DNA from: JADFGZ01 sp965222345
GTDB lineage: Bacteria > Acidobacteriota > Terriglobia > 2-12-FULL-54-10
Reading direction: 5' to 3'
DNA length: 64,000 nucleotides
Assembly: GCA_965222345.1 (NCBI GenBank)
Contig: CBDCTS010000007.1
Location: forward strand, 1,054,001 to 1,118,000
The notes beneath the pieces are model-generated. The model worked only from the letters and a program-made list of their open reading frames with translations. It did no database searches and was not told the DNA's origin. The translations under genes were made by a program, and so were the position numbers. Below, in pieces: positions 8,550-18,428 of this stretch. The stretch's first letter is position 1; every line of letters begins with the position of its first letter.

Positions 8550-11500
8550 GTGCCTCTTTCGATAGCAATTCTGGCAATGCTGCTTTTGTTGCCGAGGACA
8601 GATGTGTCGGCGCAGGTGCCCCTGGCTACAGTGCGTGGCACGGTGCAAGGTCAAACGGGAACTCCCCTTTCGGCAGCGACCGTAATGGCGAAAAATCTGG
8701 ATACGGGACTGAGCCGCACGGTCAACAGCGACGCAAAGGGACAGTTCGAAATTCTGCATCTGGTTTCCGGCACCTATGACTTACAGGCCATCCGGGACGG
8801 CTTTGTAAGCCAGCAGCAAAAAGGGTTGGATCTGGGTGCGGGCGAGTCGCTGACCTTGGCCTTCGTGCTGGAGCCTACTTCCGGACCCCAGGACCAGGAG
8901 GCTCCGGGCACGGGCGGAGAAGCGGCAGAGCCTTCCTCCACCATCTCTGCCAACCAAATCAGTGAGAGCCAATTGGTGGGACTTCCGCTCAATGGACGCA
9001 GCTATAGCCAACTGGCGACTCTACAAAGCGGGGTGAGCGATCCGTTCGCCGGTTCAGCTTCCCGGGGAGGTGGCAGCGGAGGCTTGACCGTAGCGGGAGG
9101 GCGGGCCACTTCAAACAGTTTTTTGCTGGATGGGACGAACATCATGGACACCCAAAATCGGATCCCGCGGAGTGCGGCAGGCGTGCAACTGGGCTCGGAT
9201 GCGGTATTGCAGGTTCGGGTGCTCAGCAGCAACTATGGGGCCGAATATGGCCGGGGCAGCGGAGGTGTTCTGAACTCCGTTAGTCGCTCCGGGACGCCGG
9301 AGTTTCATGGGACCTTTTTCGAGTTTTTTCGCAACAGCAAGCTGGACGCCCGCAATTTTTTTGATCCCGGCCCGGAACCGACCCCCTTTAAACGCAACCA
9401 GTTCGGCTTCACGTTGACAGGTCCGGTGCGGAAGGATAAGACCTTCTTCATGGGCAGCTTTGAGGGGATGCGCGACCGGTTGACAAAGACGGAGATCGAT
9501 TTCTTTCCCGACGAGCCGGCGCGGCAAGGAATGATCACCGACGCTTCCGGCGAAGTGTTTCAGACCGTTCCGGTGAACCCGAGGGTGGTGCCTTACCTTG
9601 AGCTTTATCCTCTACCCAACTCGGTCCGGAGAGGCGGAGGAATCGGGGAAAACGCCGCTACCCGGTTCCTGCCAACCAATGAAAATTTTTTCACCATTCG
9701 CCTGGATCACCAGATTTCCGAACAGGATAGCCTCTTCGCCCGCTATACCTTTGACGACGCCACCAGTCAGAGCCCGGAAGAGGCCGTTCTCTTTACGGGG
9801 TTGAACAATAGCCGACAGCAGTATTTAACCCTGGTGGAAACCCACATTTTTAATCCCCGCCTCTTAAACTCGTTCCGTTTCGGATTCACGCGGCCGGTGG
9901 GGATGCGAGAGAGTTTTTCGTCTATAGAGATTCCACGTGAGTTGTTCTTTGTTCCGGACGCTCCTGTTTTTGGCCGGATCGAAATTCCGGGCTTGACTCC
10001 TTTCGGGACCAATGGCAACCCAGTGGACGGCAGGATTATGAATTCCTTTCAATTTACAGACGATCTGCTGCTCCAGAGAGGGACACACGCCCTGAAGTTG
10101 GGATTCGACGTTCATCGCTATCGTTGGGATGTTTTTAGCGCTATCCGGAAGGCCGGAGGATGGCTTTTCAATAGCCTGGAGAGCTTTCTCCAAGGGGGGC
10201 CGCAGGGAACCACGCTGCGGGTGGCTCTTCCGGGGTCGGATAACAGACAAGCCTACCGCCAGACCCTGGTGGGCTTCTATATTCAAGATGCCTATACGGT
10301 CAGTTCCCGCTTCCAGTTCAACCTGGGACTTCGCTATGAATTCGCCACGCTCATCCATGACCGGGATGGTAAAAGCATGTTTCTGCTTGACCCTGTGCGC
10401 GACTCAGAAGCTCAAATTGGTCCTATTCTCGGCAACAACCCCTCGTTGCGCAATCTTTCTCCTCGCCTGGGCATTAGCTGGTTCCCCGGGGGCAGCCAGA
10501 GTACGGTTTTGAGCGTCGGCTTTGGCGTTTATTACGATCAAATGGTTGCATACCTTGTGCAGCGGCTAAGAAGCTCGGTCCCTTTTTACAAGCTGGCAGT
10601 GAGAGCCAACTTCGATTCATCCAAGGTGTTTCCCGATGCGGTGGCCGCAGGCTCCGAGGTGGGCCTGATGGCCCGAACCCTCGATTACGAGCACACTAAG
10701 CTCCCTATGGTTCTGCGCTACAACTTCTCGCTCCAACAGCAATTGCCCGGAGGCTGGCGTGTTCAGGCATCTTACGTAGGGGCCAGGGGCAACCATTTGT
10801 TTCGCGATTACGAAACCAACCTGTTCCCGGCACCGGTCACCGAGGCGGATGGATCGCTCTTCTTTCCGCGGGATGAGGGCCCGATCAATCCGGCCTTCGG
10901 AAGTGTTTTCATCCGCGGCAGCGATGCGCAGTCTTTTTATAATTCTGTTCAAGTGTCCGCTAACAAGAGCCTCAGCGGAGGAATTTCCTTGCGTGCAGGA
11001 TATACTTATAGCAAGTCTGTTGACGATACCTCCACACATATCCCTTTCGGTCCTCCTATACAGTTTGGGTTGATGCGAACTCTGGAGCGCGGCCTTTCGG
11101 ATTTCAATGTCGGCCATCGCCTAGTGGTCAACTACTTTTATGCTCCCTCCTTAGGTGGCGGGCAGCGCTGGTGGAATTCCGGCCTGCTTGCGCATGTTTT
11201 CGGAGGTTGGCGGTTGGGAGGTATTCTGTCGTTTCGCACCGGAATCCCTTTCAGCCCCCGGGTCAGCGTCCGTACCCCGGGTTACCTGTTTTCAGCCACT
11301 CGACCTAACTTGCTTCCCGGCCGCAGCAACAATCCCGTTCAGGGGGGCCCCGAACAATACTTCGACACCTCCGTGTATAGCGTTCCCCCGCCGGGCACTC
11401 TCGGGAATGTCGGGCGCAACACCCTCATTGCGCCGAGTGTGTTCAATATGGATATCTCCCTCCAGAAGGAATTCTCTCTGGATACTAAGCGGCGGTTTCA

Positions 11501-11675
11501 ATTTCGAGCAGAATTTTTCAATCTGCCGAACCATACCAATTTCAATCGGAATCAGGGAGCTTCCACTATCATCTTCCGGGGCGCATCTGGCCGTCTCAAT
11601 CCTACTGCAGGGAGAATTGAATCTACAGCCACTACTGCCCGGCAAGTTCAGTTTGCGTTGCGATTTTCGTTCTAA
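8550..11675 (+). CDS. Oar-like TonB-dependent outer membrane receptor
   Basis: The frame extends further upstream, but the GTG at 8550 opens a clear signal peptide (PLSIAILAMLLLLPRTDVSAQ), giving 1041 residues, the usual size. Residues about 25-110 form a carboxypeptidase-like regulatory domain (VRGTVQGQTGTPLSAATV, GQFEILHLVSGTYDL). The plug follows (LVGLPLNGRSYSQLATLQSG, NSFLLDGTNIMD), then a long beta-barrel ending in the aromatic QVQFALRFSF needed for outer membrane insertion. Proteins of this type are abundant in Acidobacteria and take up oligomers or peptides with TonB energy. No TonB/ExbBD genes lie nearby. The gene is free-standing, so the substrate cannot be inferred. Confidence 0.9.
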   Translation: MPLSIAILAMLLLLPRTDVSAQVPLATVRGTVQGQTGTPLSAATVMAKNLDTGLSRTVNSDAKGQFEILHLVSGTYDLQAIRDGFVSQQQKGLDLGAGESLTLAFVLEPTSGPQDQEAPGTGGEAAEPSSTISANQISESQLVGLPLNGRSYSQLATLQSGVSDPFAGSASRGGGSGGLTVAGGRATSNSFLLDGTNIMDTQNRIPRSAAGVQLGSDAVLQVRVLSSNYGAEYGRGSGGVLNSVSRSGTPEFHGTFFEFFRNSKLDARNFFDPGPEPTPFKRNQFGFTLTGPVRKDKTFFMGSFEGMRDRLTKTEIDFFPDEPARQGMITDASGEVFQTVPVNPRVVPYLELYPLPNSVRRGGGIGENAATRFLPTNENFFTIRLDHQISEQDSLFARYTFDDATSQSPEEAVLFTGLNNSRQQYLTLVETHIFNPRLLNSFRFGFTRPVGMRESFSSIEIPRELFFVPDAPVFGRIEIPGLTPFGTNGNPVDGRIMNSFQFTDDLLLQRGTHALKLGFDVHRYRWDVFSAIRKAGGWLFNSLESFLQGGPQGTTLRVALPGSDNRQAYRQTLVGFYIQDAYTVSSRFQFNLGLRYEFATLIHDRDGKSMFLLDPVRDSEAQIGPILGNNPSLRNLSPRLGISWFPGGSQSTVLSVGFGVYYDQMVAYLVQRLRSSVPFYKLAVRANFDSSKVFPDAVAAGSEVGLMARTLDYEHTKLPMVLRYNFSLQQQLPGGWRVQASYVGARGNHLFRDYETNLFPAPVTEADGSLFFPRDEGPINPAFGSVFIRGSDAQSFYNSVQVSANKSLSGGISLRAGYTYSKSVDDTSTHIPFGPPIQFGLMRTLERGLSDFNVGHRLVVNYFYAPSLGGGQRWWNSGLLAHVFGGWRLGGILSFRTGIPFSPRVSVRTPGYLFSATRPNLLPGRSNNPVQGGPEQYFDTSVYSVPPPGTLGNVGRNTLIAPSVFNMDISLQKEFSLDTKRRFQFRAEFFNLPNHTNFNRNQGASTIIFRGASGRLNPTAGRIESTATTARQVQFALRFSF

Positions 11676-12151
11676 CTAGAGTGTTCTCGCGATAGCGTAG
11701 ACCAAGCTAAACCAGTCCGCGCCGCGCGCGTAAGCAAATAGATCGTGAGTAACGCCGTAGTGTTTACCTATTCAGCGCTCTGAACATTACTAAACAGTAG
11801 ACAACTAGTGGAGAGTAATCCGGGACTTGCCTCCTCGACAGCACTCGGCGCTTGGCTGTAGGCCCAGGATACCCCTCCAACAATTGATTTACCTATTCGC
11901 TTCATGCAATCTTTCCTCAACATTCCCAATCAACCGGCGGTAGCGAGGTGGCAGTTTCCCAGGCAGCCAGGCTGTTGCAAGCCCGTATGGAGTAGGTCCG
12001 AGAAGTTTGGATTTGGAAAACCACCTCCTATGTCGGCTGGGTGTGCTTGGACTGGCGGTCATTCTTCACTAACGGCATGCTCTCCAACACCGTTACTGTC
12101 ACCCTGCAGTAGCGTGCAACAATCATCAGGACCTGACACATCTGTGTTTCG
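11676..12151. other. Intergenic region without a recognised gene
   Basis: Between the receptor and the convergent nuclease-like gene. A plus-strand frame around 11924-12118 reads as protein-like (VAVSQAARLLQARME, stop, then VREVWIWKTTSYVGWV), but an in-frame stop interrupts it and no start was found. At most it is a decayed gene fragment. Confidence 0.4.
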
Positions 12152-13642
12152 CTACCTCCGGTAGCGGAACATGACCTGCAATCGTTCTCTCCAATTTTCA
12201 TTGAGCCCGATGCGAACAACTTCAATGGACGGGGAGAAGTAGCGAAGAATCGCTTCACAAGCGGAATGAAACTGAAGAGCCGGGCTCACCAGCAGTAAAA
12301 GAGGGGGTTGCGAGCCGAGTTCCCGTCCTCGAAAAAATCCCTGGCGCTCGAATTCCCCGCGCTGCAAATGCCGGCACGCTCTCATCCAATAATCCAGCGC
12401 CTGCACAGGCAGTTGGATGTCCTCGGAAGCTTTCAGTTCCACCACAATCAGACGCCCTTTCGAGTCCACCGCGAGTAAATCAATCAAGCCGCGGTCGGTT
12501 CCGGAAACAGCGGACACTTGTTCATAGGCTGTGATCGGGGCCGGATCTTGTCCCAGGATAGCGGTCTGTTGCGCCAGCAGGGTTTGCATCCACCTCTCCG
12601 GTTGGAGTCGAAAGAAAGGATGAGACGGGTGTTCCGAACGAGGCTGGCGGTAGCAGAGGATTTTTGCCGCCAGCTCCCGCAATTCTCTCCAGTTACGCTT
12701 CTCCAGCACGGTTTCCGAGCGGCCCACGCCAAAAACCATCCCGGCTGGCGTGGATCTGGCAAAAGGGAGCCCCCGCACAGCCAGCATGCAGTGACCATCA
12801 CGGCCGGTGTGTTGATCAATTGCCGGGCTCAAAGCTTTGATTTGTTCGATCCATTTCGCAGAAGCGCGCGGAGGTGACGATGTTTTCCCCGCCGGCTTCA
12901 GGCTAGTTTGCAAATTTCCCGTGTCAGCCGGGTCACAGCGGCGGATCTGTTCTGAGGTTTCGTAGACCTCCCATCGAGCCAGCTTCGAATCCATCCATGC
13001 CAGCCGCTCCAGAGTCGTCTGGGATTGTTTCGGGGGCACAAATATTTTTAGTCCTTTGATCACGGTGGACGAACCTCGGTTCCGCAGCCAGTCGAGCCAA
13101 ATGAGCCCGTAGGTCAGGATGCCTTCCGCGGCGGAAGGGTCTTCCTGCTCTCCCGCGCCGATGACCGCCCAACTCTGCTGTCCGCTCGTAAGGACCCCTC
13201 GGGTGTAGCGGCCAGAGAAGGAATGCTCCAGGGACGGCTCTGAAGTGAGCGTTTTGACCTTCCAATCGGGAAAAAGCTGAGCCAGGTATCGCCGCAGCCT
13301 CTGTCTGTAGCGGGAGCGCTCGCTCCGCCGATCCAGTTGGGACGGCCCTGCGCGGGACTCGGCCAGAATCAGCGTGCCGGGCGGTCCCTTCCCGAACTTC
13401 TGAAACTGAAGCTCCATTCGTACGGCAGAGTGCTTCTTGACGCCCGTGATTTGGCGGACGAGGTTGGTTTGATCGTTCCAAACTTGGCACAGCAGTTTGT
13501 TGTACTCCGTGGTGAGCGAATAATGGCTTGCGGAAAGATCGATTACCTCGCGTCCGGGCTCGGTCAGGACAGGGTGGTGTAGTCCCAGCAAAAATAGCTC
13601 AATGGTTTCCTTCAACTCTTCCAGCGAACGGGTCGGCTGCAT
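12152..13642 (-). CDS. Unknown protein with C-terminal PD-(D/E)XK nuclease-like motif
   Basis: 496 residues from an ATG. The N-terminal 330 or so residues match nothing I recognise. Near residues 385-405 lies GLIDLLAVDSKGRLIVVELK, which has the spacing of the PD-(D/E)XK core (acidic residue, then E-x-K on a beta-strand) seen in NucS/EndoMS-like and DUF91 nucleases. It is followed by QLPVQALDYWMRA, comparable to the helix after the core. No signal peptide is present, so it should act in the cytoplasm, perhaps on DNA or RNA. Neighbours give no clue. Whether it is an active nuclease or a recognition protein is open. Confidence 0.7.
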   Translation of the reverse strand: MQPTRSLEELKETIELFLLGLHHPVLTEPGREVIDLSASHYSLTTEYNKLLCQVWNDQTNLVRQITGVKKHSAVRMELQFQKFGKGPPGTLILAESRAGPSQLDRRSERSRYRQRLRRYLAQLFPDWKVKTLTSEPSLEHSFSGRYTRGVLTSGQQSWAVIGAGEQEDPSAAEGILTYGLIWLDWLRNRGSSTVIKGLKIFVPPKQSQTTLERLAWMDSKLARWEVYETSEQIRRCDPADTGNLQTSLKPAGKTSSPPRASAKWIEQIKALSPAIDQHTGRDGHCMLAVRGLPFARSTPAGMVFGVGRSETVLEKRNWRELRELAAKILCYRQPRSEHPSHPFFRLQPERWMQTLLAQQTAILGQDPAPITAYEQVSAVSGTDRGLIDLLAVDSKGRLIVVELKASEDIQLPVQALDYWMRACRHLQRGEFERQGFFRGRELGSQPPLLLLVSPALQFHSACEAILRYFSPSIEVVRIGLNENWRERLQVMFRYRR

Positions 13643-14251
13643 CGAGCGTCATTATAGCCTTCCCAGCCCGCTGCAAACAGCAGACAACATCTGCGGGGAT
13701 TGCCGGTCGGGAAAAGCATCCTGTCGCCGGTCCATACTCGGCTACAATACTACCCCTGGCCTCCGCTTTAGTTTTGAGAGCGTCATAGGTCGTGTATAGT
13801 CTGAGCCGCGCACGGTTTTCATCTCCTTCCGGTTGTGTTTTTCCGCAGCCCGCCAGAGAACCAGAAGCGACGTCCGCAGCATAAAAACAGAAAACACTGC
13901 CAGCAGCGCCGGCCAGAGTCTCGTCGTCCAAGGCAGCCAGCAATGCAACTGTTACAGCTTCCAGTTGCCTAGCCTCTCCGGCGGTTTGCTGACAATAAAT
14001 CATGAACCGAAAGTTCCAGCAGTGATTTACGCTCCGGCCGAACACATTATCTAATTGATTCAACATCCGACAAGCGCACTTCCGGGCATCCCGGCAGGAG
14101 GCTATTGGCTTGAAACGGAAGGGCGGCTGGCATATGATTTCCCCGGCCCAAAATGGAGATCAACAATGTCGCCTAGTTCCGTACTGGCCGGAAAAGGTTT
14201 CGAGATTTTAATTTGGTTTTTCCAGAGAAACCAGTTAGCAATGGGGGACTT
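13643..14251. other. Intergenic region, nothing firm
   Basis: Divergent spacer between the nuclease-like gene and the cytochrome-propeller gene. A minus-strand frame (13742-13948) would encode a single hydrophobic helix, but it has only a TTG start and no ribosome binding site. No RNA or repeat was recognised. Confidence 0.4.
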
Positions 14252-16327
14252 ATGAGCTTACGGCGGACAAGCAGATATTTACTTATCCTCAGTTTAGGAG
14301 TCGTCTTGTGCGAGGCAGGCCCCGGCGGCATATTGGCATCAGCGCAGGCGCAAAGCGGTCAAATCGACAATCTCCAGCGTTCTGTACAACAGTACACATA
14401 TCAACTATCTGCGCCCAGCGGCGCCTTGCGCGGGGAGGAAATTTATTACTTTAAATGTTGGATCTGCCACAACGAGTACACGGTAAAGGCGGGAACACCT
14501 GCCCCTCTGCTCAAGGATCTCTACCAGCGCCCCAGGATGGTGTCCGGACAGCCGGTGAATGATGAGACGGTTGCGGAGAAGATTCGCAACGGCGGACCTA
14601 TGATGCCGGCCTATGGCAGCACATTAAGTGACCGGGATATAGCGGATTTGCTGAGCTACATCCGGGAGGGGAAGTGTTGCTTTGAGGGCGAACTGCTTCC
14701 TGCCAATCCCTGGTATCGCGCAACTGCCCAATCGAAGATGCAGTTTCAATACCAAAACAACCTGCGGGGCGGACCCAAGGGCATTGTACGGGATTCCACA
14801 GGCGAGTTGCTGGAAGGAATCATGGTGCAGCTCATCGCGCAGGAAAACTCCGTTCGGACCACTGTATATAGCGACGAGGTAGGCCGTTACGAATTCCCCA
14901 AGCTGCCGGCGGGCCAGTACACCTTGCGCATTGCAAGGCCGCGCCAGTACCAGCCTTACAGAAGAAACTCGGTGCGGATCGACGGAGCAAATGAGATCGA
15001 GGAGATCGTCCTGGAGCAGGTGACAGACGAGGAATTGTTACCTCACACGCCGGGGATTGCCGGCCAGCTCAGCGGCGCCGAGTGGCTGATGAACGTCGAT
15101 GGAACACAGGAAGAGAAAAGATTGTTTGTTAAAAATTGCAATTGGTGCCATTCCTACCAGTTGATATTCCGCAATCGATATGATGAGCACAGTTGGCGGC
15201 AGGTTGTCGACCGCATGAGCCACTATTCCGGATCGCCCTTGATCAACCGCAATTCCAGCGGCCGCATGACGCCGGAAAAGGAAGACATGCTGGTGAAGTG
15301 GCTTGCCAGGGTCAGCGGCCCCGCCACCAAAGACGCGCCGTTAAAGATGTTCAACGGGCCGACCGGCCCCGCCACGCGGGTGGTAGTCACCGAATACGAG
15401 CTGCCCCGGCTGTGGCTTGCCACCCATGATGTGGCCGGGGACTCGCAAGGCAATCTTTGGTATTCACCCCACCGGTATCCTTACATCGGGAAGCTCGATC
15501 CGCTCACCGGGTTTACCAAAGAATACCGCGTCCCGGATACGCCCGGTGCGCATCCGGGGACGCACTGGATCGCGGTAACGAAGGATGACATCATCTGGTC
15601 CTCTCAAAACTGGGCGCACAAGCTGACCCGGTTCGATCCGCGAACCGAACAGTTTCACCAGATCACGCCTCCGATGCGTCCCAACGACGATGGCACGCCG
15701 CGGCCTTACAATTCGCCGATGGGGGGCAACTGGGTGGTGGCTCCAGATGGTTACATTTGGAAAGCGCGCTCCAGCCTAGTGGTCAAGGTAGACCCGGAGA
15801 CAGGCCGCTACCTGGAGCAATATCCGCTCCAACACGCCACCGGCACCTACGGCAGCGCGATCAGCAAAGATGGAAATTACTTTGGTGGAGGAAGCTGGGG
15901 GGCCGATTGGGTTGTGCTGCTCGATATACGGACGGGGAAAGTAACGGAAGTGGAAGCTCGCACCCGCAACCAAGGACCCGGACGGGGAGATTTCGACCCC
16001 TTTGGGAACGGCTGGTTTGGCGGCAAGGGCGGCGCGCTGGTGAAAATCGATCCCAAGACCCTTCGGGTCAAGGAGTATTTTGCGCCGACCATCTATGGCA
16101 GCTTTTATGAAGCCAATGCCGACAAGAACGGGGAGATATGGTCGGGAGCAGTGCAAACAGGCCAGTACGTCCGGCTCAATCCCCGGACGGAGCGCTGGAT
16201 CGTCTATACGCTGCCGGAGCCGTACTCACACAATCGAAAGAGCTGGATTGACAATTCCACCGATCCGGTCTCGCTTTGGTATGTGGACCACAACAGCTAT
16301 TTAGTCCATATTCAGCCATTGGAGTAA
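14252..16327 (+). CDS. Exported cytochrome c / carboxypeptidase-like / Vgb-type propeller fusion
   Basis: The ATG at 14252 follows a GGGGGA ribosome site and begins a signal peptide (residues 1-33); 691 residues. CWICH at 69-73 starts a class I cytochrome c domain, with Met candidates in MMPAYG. A carboxypeptidase-like fold follows (GIVRDSTGELLEGIMVQLIA). A second haem site, CNWCH, lies near 296-300. The C-terminal half is a beta-propeller of about seven blades with recurring patterns such as NLWYSPHRYPYIGKLDP, IIWSSQNWAHKLTRFDP and EIWSGAVQTGQYVRLNP, as in virginiamycin B lyase-like proteins. It probably passes electrons in the periplasm while the propeller binds or oxidises a substrate. It leads the amidohydrolase cluster. 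Confidence 0.85.
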   Translation: MSLRRTSRYLLILSLGVVLCEAGPGGILASAQAQSGQIDNLQRSVQQYTYQLSAPSGALRGEEIYYFKCWICHNEYTVKAGTPAPLLKDLYQRPRMVSGQPVNDETVAEKIRNGGPMMPAYGSTLSDRDIADLLSYIREGKCCFEGELLPANPWYRATAQSKMQFQYQNNLRGGPKGIVRDSTGELLEGIMVQLIAQENSVRTTVYSDEVGRYEFPKLPAGQYTLRIARPRQYQPYRRNSVRIDGANEIEEIVLEQVTDEELLPHTPGIAGQLSGAEWLMNVDGTQEEKRLFVKNCNWCHSYQLIFRNRYDEHSWRQVVDRMSHYSGSPLINRNSSGRMTPEKEDMLVKWLARVSGPATKDAPLKMFNGPTGPATRVVVTEYELPRLWLATHDVAGDSQGNLWYSPHRYPYIGKLDPLTGFTKEYRVPDTPGAHPGTHWIAVTKDDIIWSSQNWAHKLTRFDPRTEQFHQITPPMRPNDDGTPRPYNSPMGGNWVVAPDGYIWKARSSLVVKVDPETGRYLEQYPLQHATGTYGSAISKDGNYFGGGSWGADWVVLLDIRTGKVTEVEARTRNQGPGRGDFDPFGNGWFGGKGGALVKIDPKTLRVKEYFAPTIYGSFYEANADKNGEIWSGAVQTGQYVRLNPRTERWIVYTLPEPYSHNRKSWIDNSTDPVSLWYVDHNSYLVHIQPLE

Positions 16328-16557
16328 CGCGTTTTTCACATGCACCGGGGCCGGGGCGGAAAATTTGGCTCGACCGCCGTCCGGCCCCGTCCCGCTGAGG
16401 CCGCAAGGGGCCTGCTTGATTTGGGCGGGCAAACCCGTCTTCCCGGTTTGTGAAGGGAACGGAAATAAGGAGAGCTTTGCGGCGGCAGCCAAGGGAAAGC
16501 GTTTTCTTTTTACTCGTCACAGTTTTGACGCAACGATTGACTCAATGGAGGGCAGAA

Positions 16558-18378
16558 ATGGGAAGAACTATCCCGGCTTGGCTTGGCATCTTATTGCTTT
16601 CTATATCCTTCTTAGTCCTTACGGGTTCCCTCGAAGGACAGCAGAACGCTGCTCTGGTCATTGAAGGAGGGACCCTCATTGACGGCAATGGCGGAGCCCC
16701 GCTCGAAGACGCAGTCATTGTCATCCAAGGGAATCAGATCCAGACGGTCGGGCGAAATGGCAGCGTGAGCTATCCCAGCGGCAGCCGGGTCATCCAAGCG
16801 GACGGAAAGTTTATCGTCCCCGGTCTCATGGACGCTCACGTCCACTACCGCGGCTGGATGGCGGAGTTGATGCTGAACCACGGCGTGACCTCCGTGTTTG
16901 AGATCGGAGGCGGAGGAAGAGTCGGCTTGCTCAACCGCGAGGCCATAAACCGGGGTAAAATCTCAGGCCCCAGGGTTTTTGTCGCCGTAGGCAGCCTCGC
17001 AGGAGCAAGGATCGCAGCCGTGGCGGGCAATACGGGACTGGAAGGCCCGCTCTCCGGTCGGCGAGTGATTGAAACGGCGGATGCGGCCCGGTCTGCTACG
17101 AGGCGGTTTATTGATGCCGGGGCAGACATGATCAAGGTGCATCGCGGGCCGCCGGTCGAGGTCTATGAAACAGCAGCCGAGGAGGCCCACCGAGTTGGTC
17201 TTCCCGTTGTTGCCCAGCCGTTGGGGCCCACGGTGTATGCCAGAGAAGCCGTGCTGGCGGGGGCGGATATCCTGGAGCACGCAGCCGGAGTCGGTTTCTC
17301 GATCGTCCGGGACCCTTCCAAATGGGCGGATTGGGGCGGCATCGAACAGCACTCCCTGGACCCGACAATCTACGTGGATATGGACGAGACGAAAGCCGCA
17401 GAGCTGATCCAGCTAATGGTGGATCGGAACGTCTATTTGGAGCCGGACTTTGTGTGCAAGGGGCGAGGCTTGTTTACCAGCCCCGAGAAGGCGCAGGAGT
17501 ATGAGTTGCAAGATTACCGCCTCCTGAACGACCCTGCTCTGGCATACCTTCCCCGCGAAAGAATCATGAAGTGGCGGAAGATCTACCGAGAGTTTGACGA
17601 TTGGACGCCTGCCGAGCGAGCCCGCCGGCAACAGGGCTTGCTGAACAAGATGCGCTTTATTCGTCAGTTCGCCGATGCCGGCGGGAAGGTGATGGCGGGA
17701 ACCGACACCTCCAGTTGGGCCGTGCCCGGCATCGGCCTGCATCATGAACTGGACATGATGGTCCTGGCGGGCTTCTCCCCCATGGAGGTGATCGTCGCGG
17801 CAACGCGAACCGTGGCTGAGGGATTCCGAATTCTCGATCAGGTGGGAACCATCGAGCCAGGAAAGTTTGCGGACTTGGTCATCGTCAACGAAGACCCTTT
17901 GGTCGATATCAACAACCTGCAAAAGATCGAGTGGGTCGTTAAAGACGGAAGTGTCGTGGACCGGACTTATCATGTGGAGTTCAAGGCGCCCTTCACCACC
18001 GGCGGAGTGCAATGGCTGGGCTGGGCGCTGGCGCTGAAGCAGCAGACCTTGCAAACAGACCCGACCTGGGCTTTCGGATGGCCTCCCCCGGGGATTTTGT
18101 CGATGTCCCCGGTTCAGGTGACGGAAGGCGACGAAGGAGTAACCGTTAAGCTTGGAGGAACGCACTTCGTCAAGCCCTCTCTGGTCCTTCTTGATGGCCA
18201 GCCAGTGCCCACCCGGTTCATCAGCGAGACTGAGTTGGAAGCCACGATTGATGCCGATAAAATTGTTCGTGCTGGGACATATGCCATCACCGTGAAAAAT
18301 CCGGAACCGATTCAAAGAGCGGAATGGGGAGGAGGGACCTCCAACCCTGCAAATCTGCTCGTGAACTTTCGGTATTGA
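16558..18378 (+). CDS. Exported amidohydrolase with C-terminal IPT/TIG domain
   Basis: The ATG at 16558 is preceded by GGAGGG and starts a signal peptide (PAWLGILLLSISFLVLTGSL); 606 residues. The composite beta domain (VIEGGTLIDGNGGAPLEDAV) and the metal pair HVH at residues 94-96 mark the amidohydrolase superfamily, with later HRGPP, EHAAG and AGTDTS segments. The superfamily hydrolyses C-N, C-O or related bonds with one or two metals. From about residue 515 the sequence changes to an immunoglobulin-like TIG fold (SPVQVTEGDEGVTVKLGG to GTYAITVKN), an unusual tail that could bind carbohydrate or a partner. A paralogue follows 50 bases later, so they probably share a transcript. Confidence 0.85.
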   Translation: MGRTIPAWLGILLLSISFLVLTGSLEGQQNAALVIEGGTLIDGNGGAPLEDAVIVIQGNQIQTVGRNGSVSYPSGSRVIQADGKFIVPGLMDAHVHYRGWMAELMLNHGVTSVFEIGGGGRVGLLNREAINRGKISGPRVFVAVGSLAGARIAAVAGNTGLEGPLSGRRVIETADAARSATRRFIDAGADMIKVHRGPPVEVYETAAEEAHRVGLPVVAQPLGPTVYAREAVLAGADILEHAAGVGFSIVRDPSKWADWGGIEQHSLDPTIYVDMDETKAAELIQLMVDRNVYLEPDFVCKGRGLFTSPEKAQEYELQDYRLLNDPALAYLPRERIMKWRKIYREFDDWTPAERARRQQGLLNKMRFIRQFADAGGKVMAGTDTSSWAVPGIGLHHELDMMVLAGFSPMEVIVAATRTVAEGFRILDQVGTIEPGKFADLVIVNEDPLVDINNLQKIEWVVKDGSVVDRTYHVEFKAPFTTGGVQWLGWALALKQQTLQTDPTWAFGWPPPGILSMSPVQVTEGDEGVTVKLGGTHFVKPSLVLLDGQPVPTRFISETELEATIDADKIVRAGTYAITVKNPEPIQRAEWGGGTSNPANLLVNFRY

Positions 18379-18428
18379 CTTCCGCAGCAGCAATTCCGGA
18401 ACCAGCCCATCTGAACAAGGAGTGATCT

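Noticed and set aside
11924..12118. Protein-like plus-strand translation with an HTH-like start
   Set aside because: An in-frame stop at about 11989 and no start codon or ribosome site; at most a relic.
13599..14066. Minus-strand 155-codon frame and a nested 68-codon single-helix frame
   Set aside because: No recognisable domain, poor starts, and overlap with the start of the nuclease-like gene.
16346..16389. Terminator after the cytochrome-propeller gene
   Set aside because: A GC-rich stem (CGGGGCCGG/CCGGCCCCG) exists but there is no T-tract and the loop is long; not strong enough to annotate.
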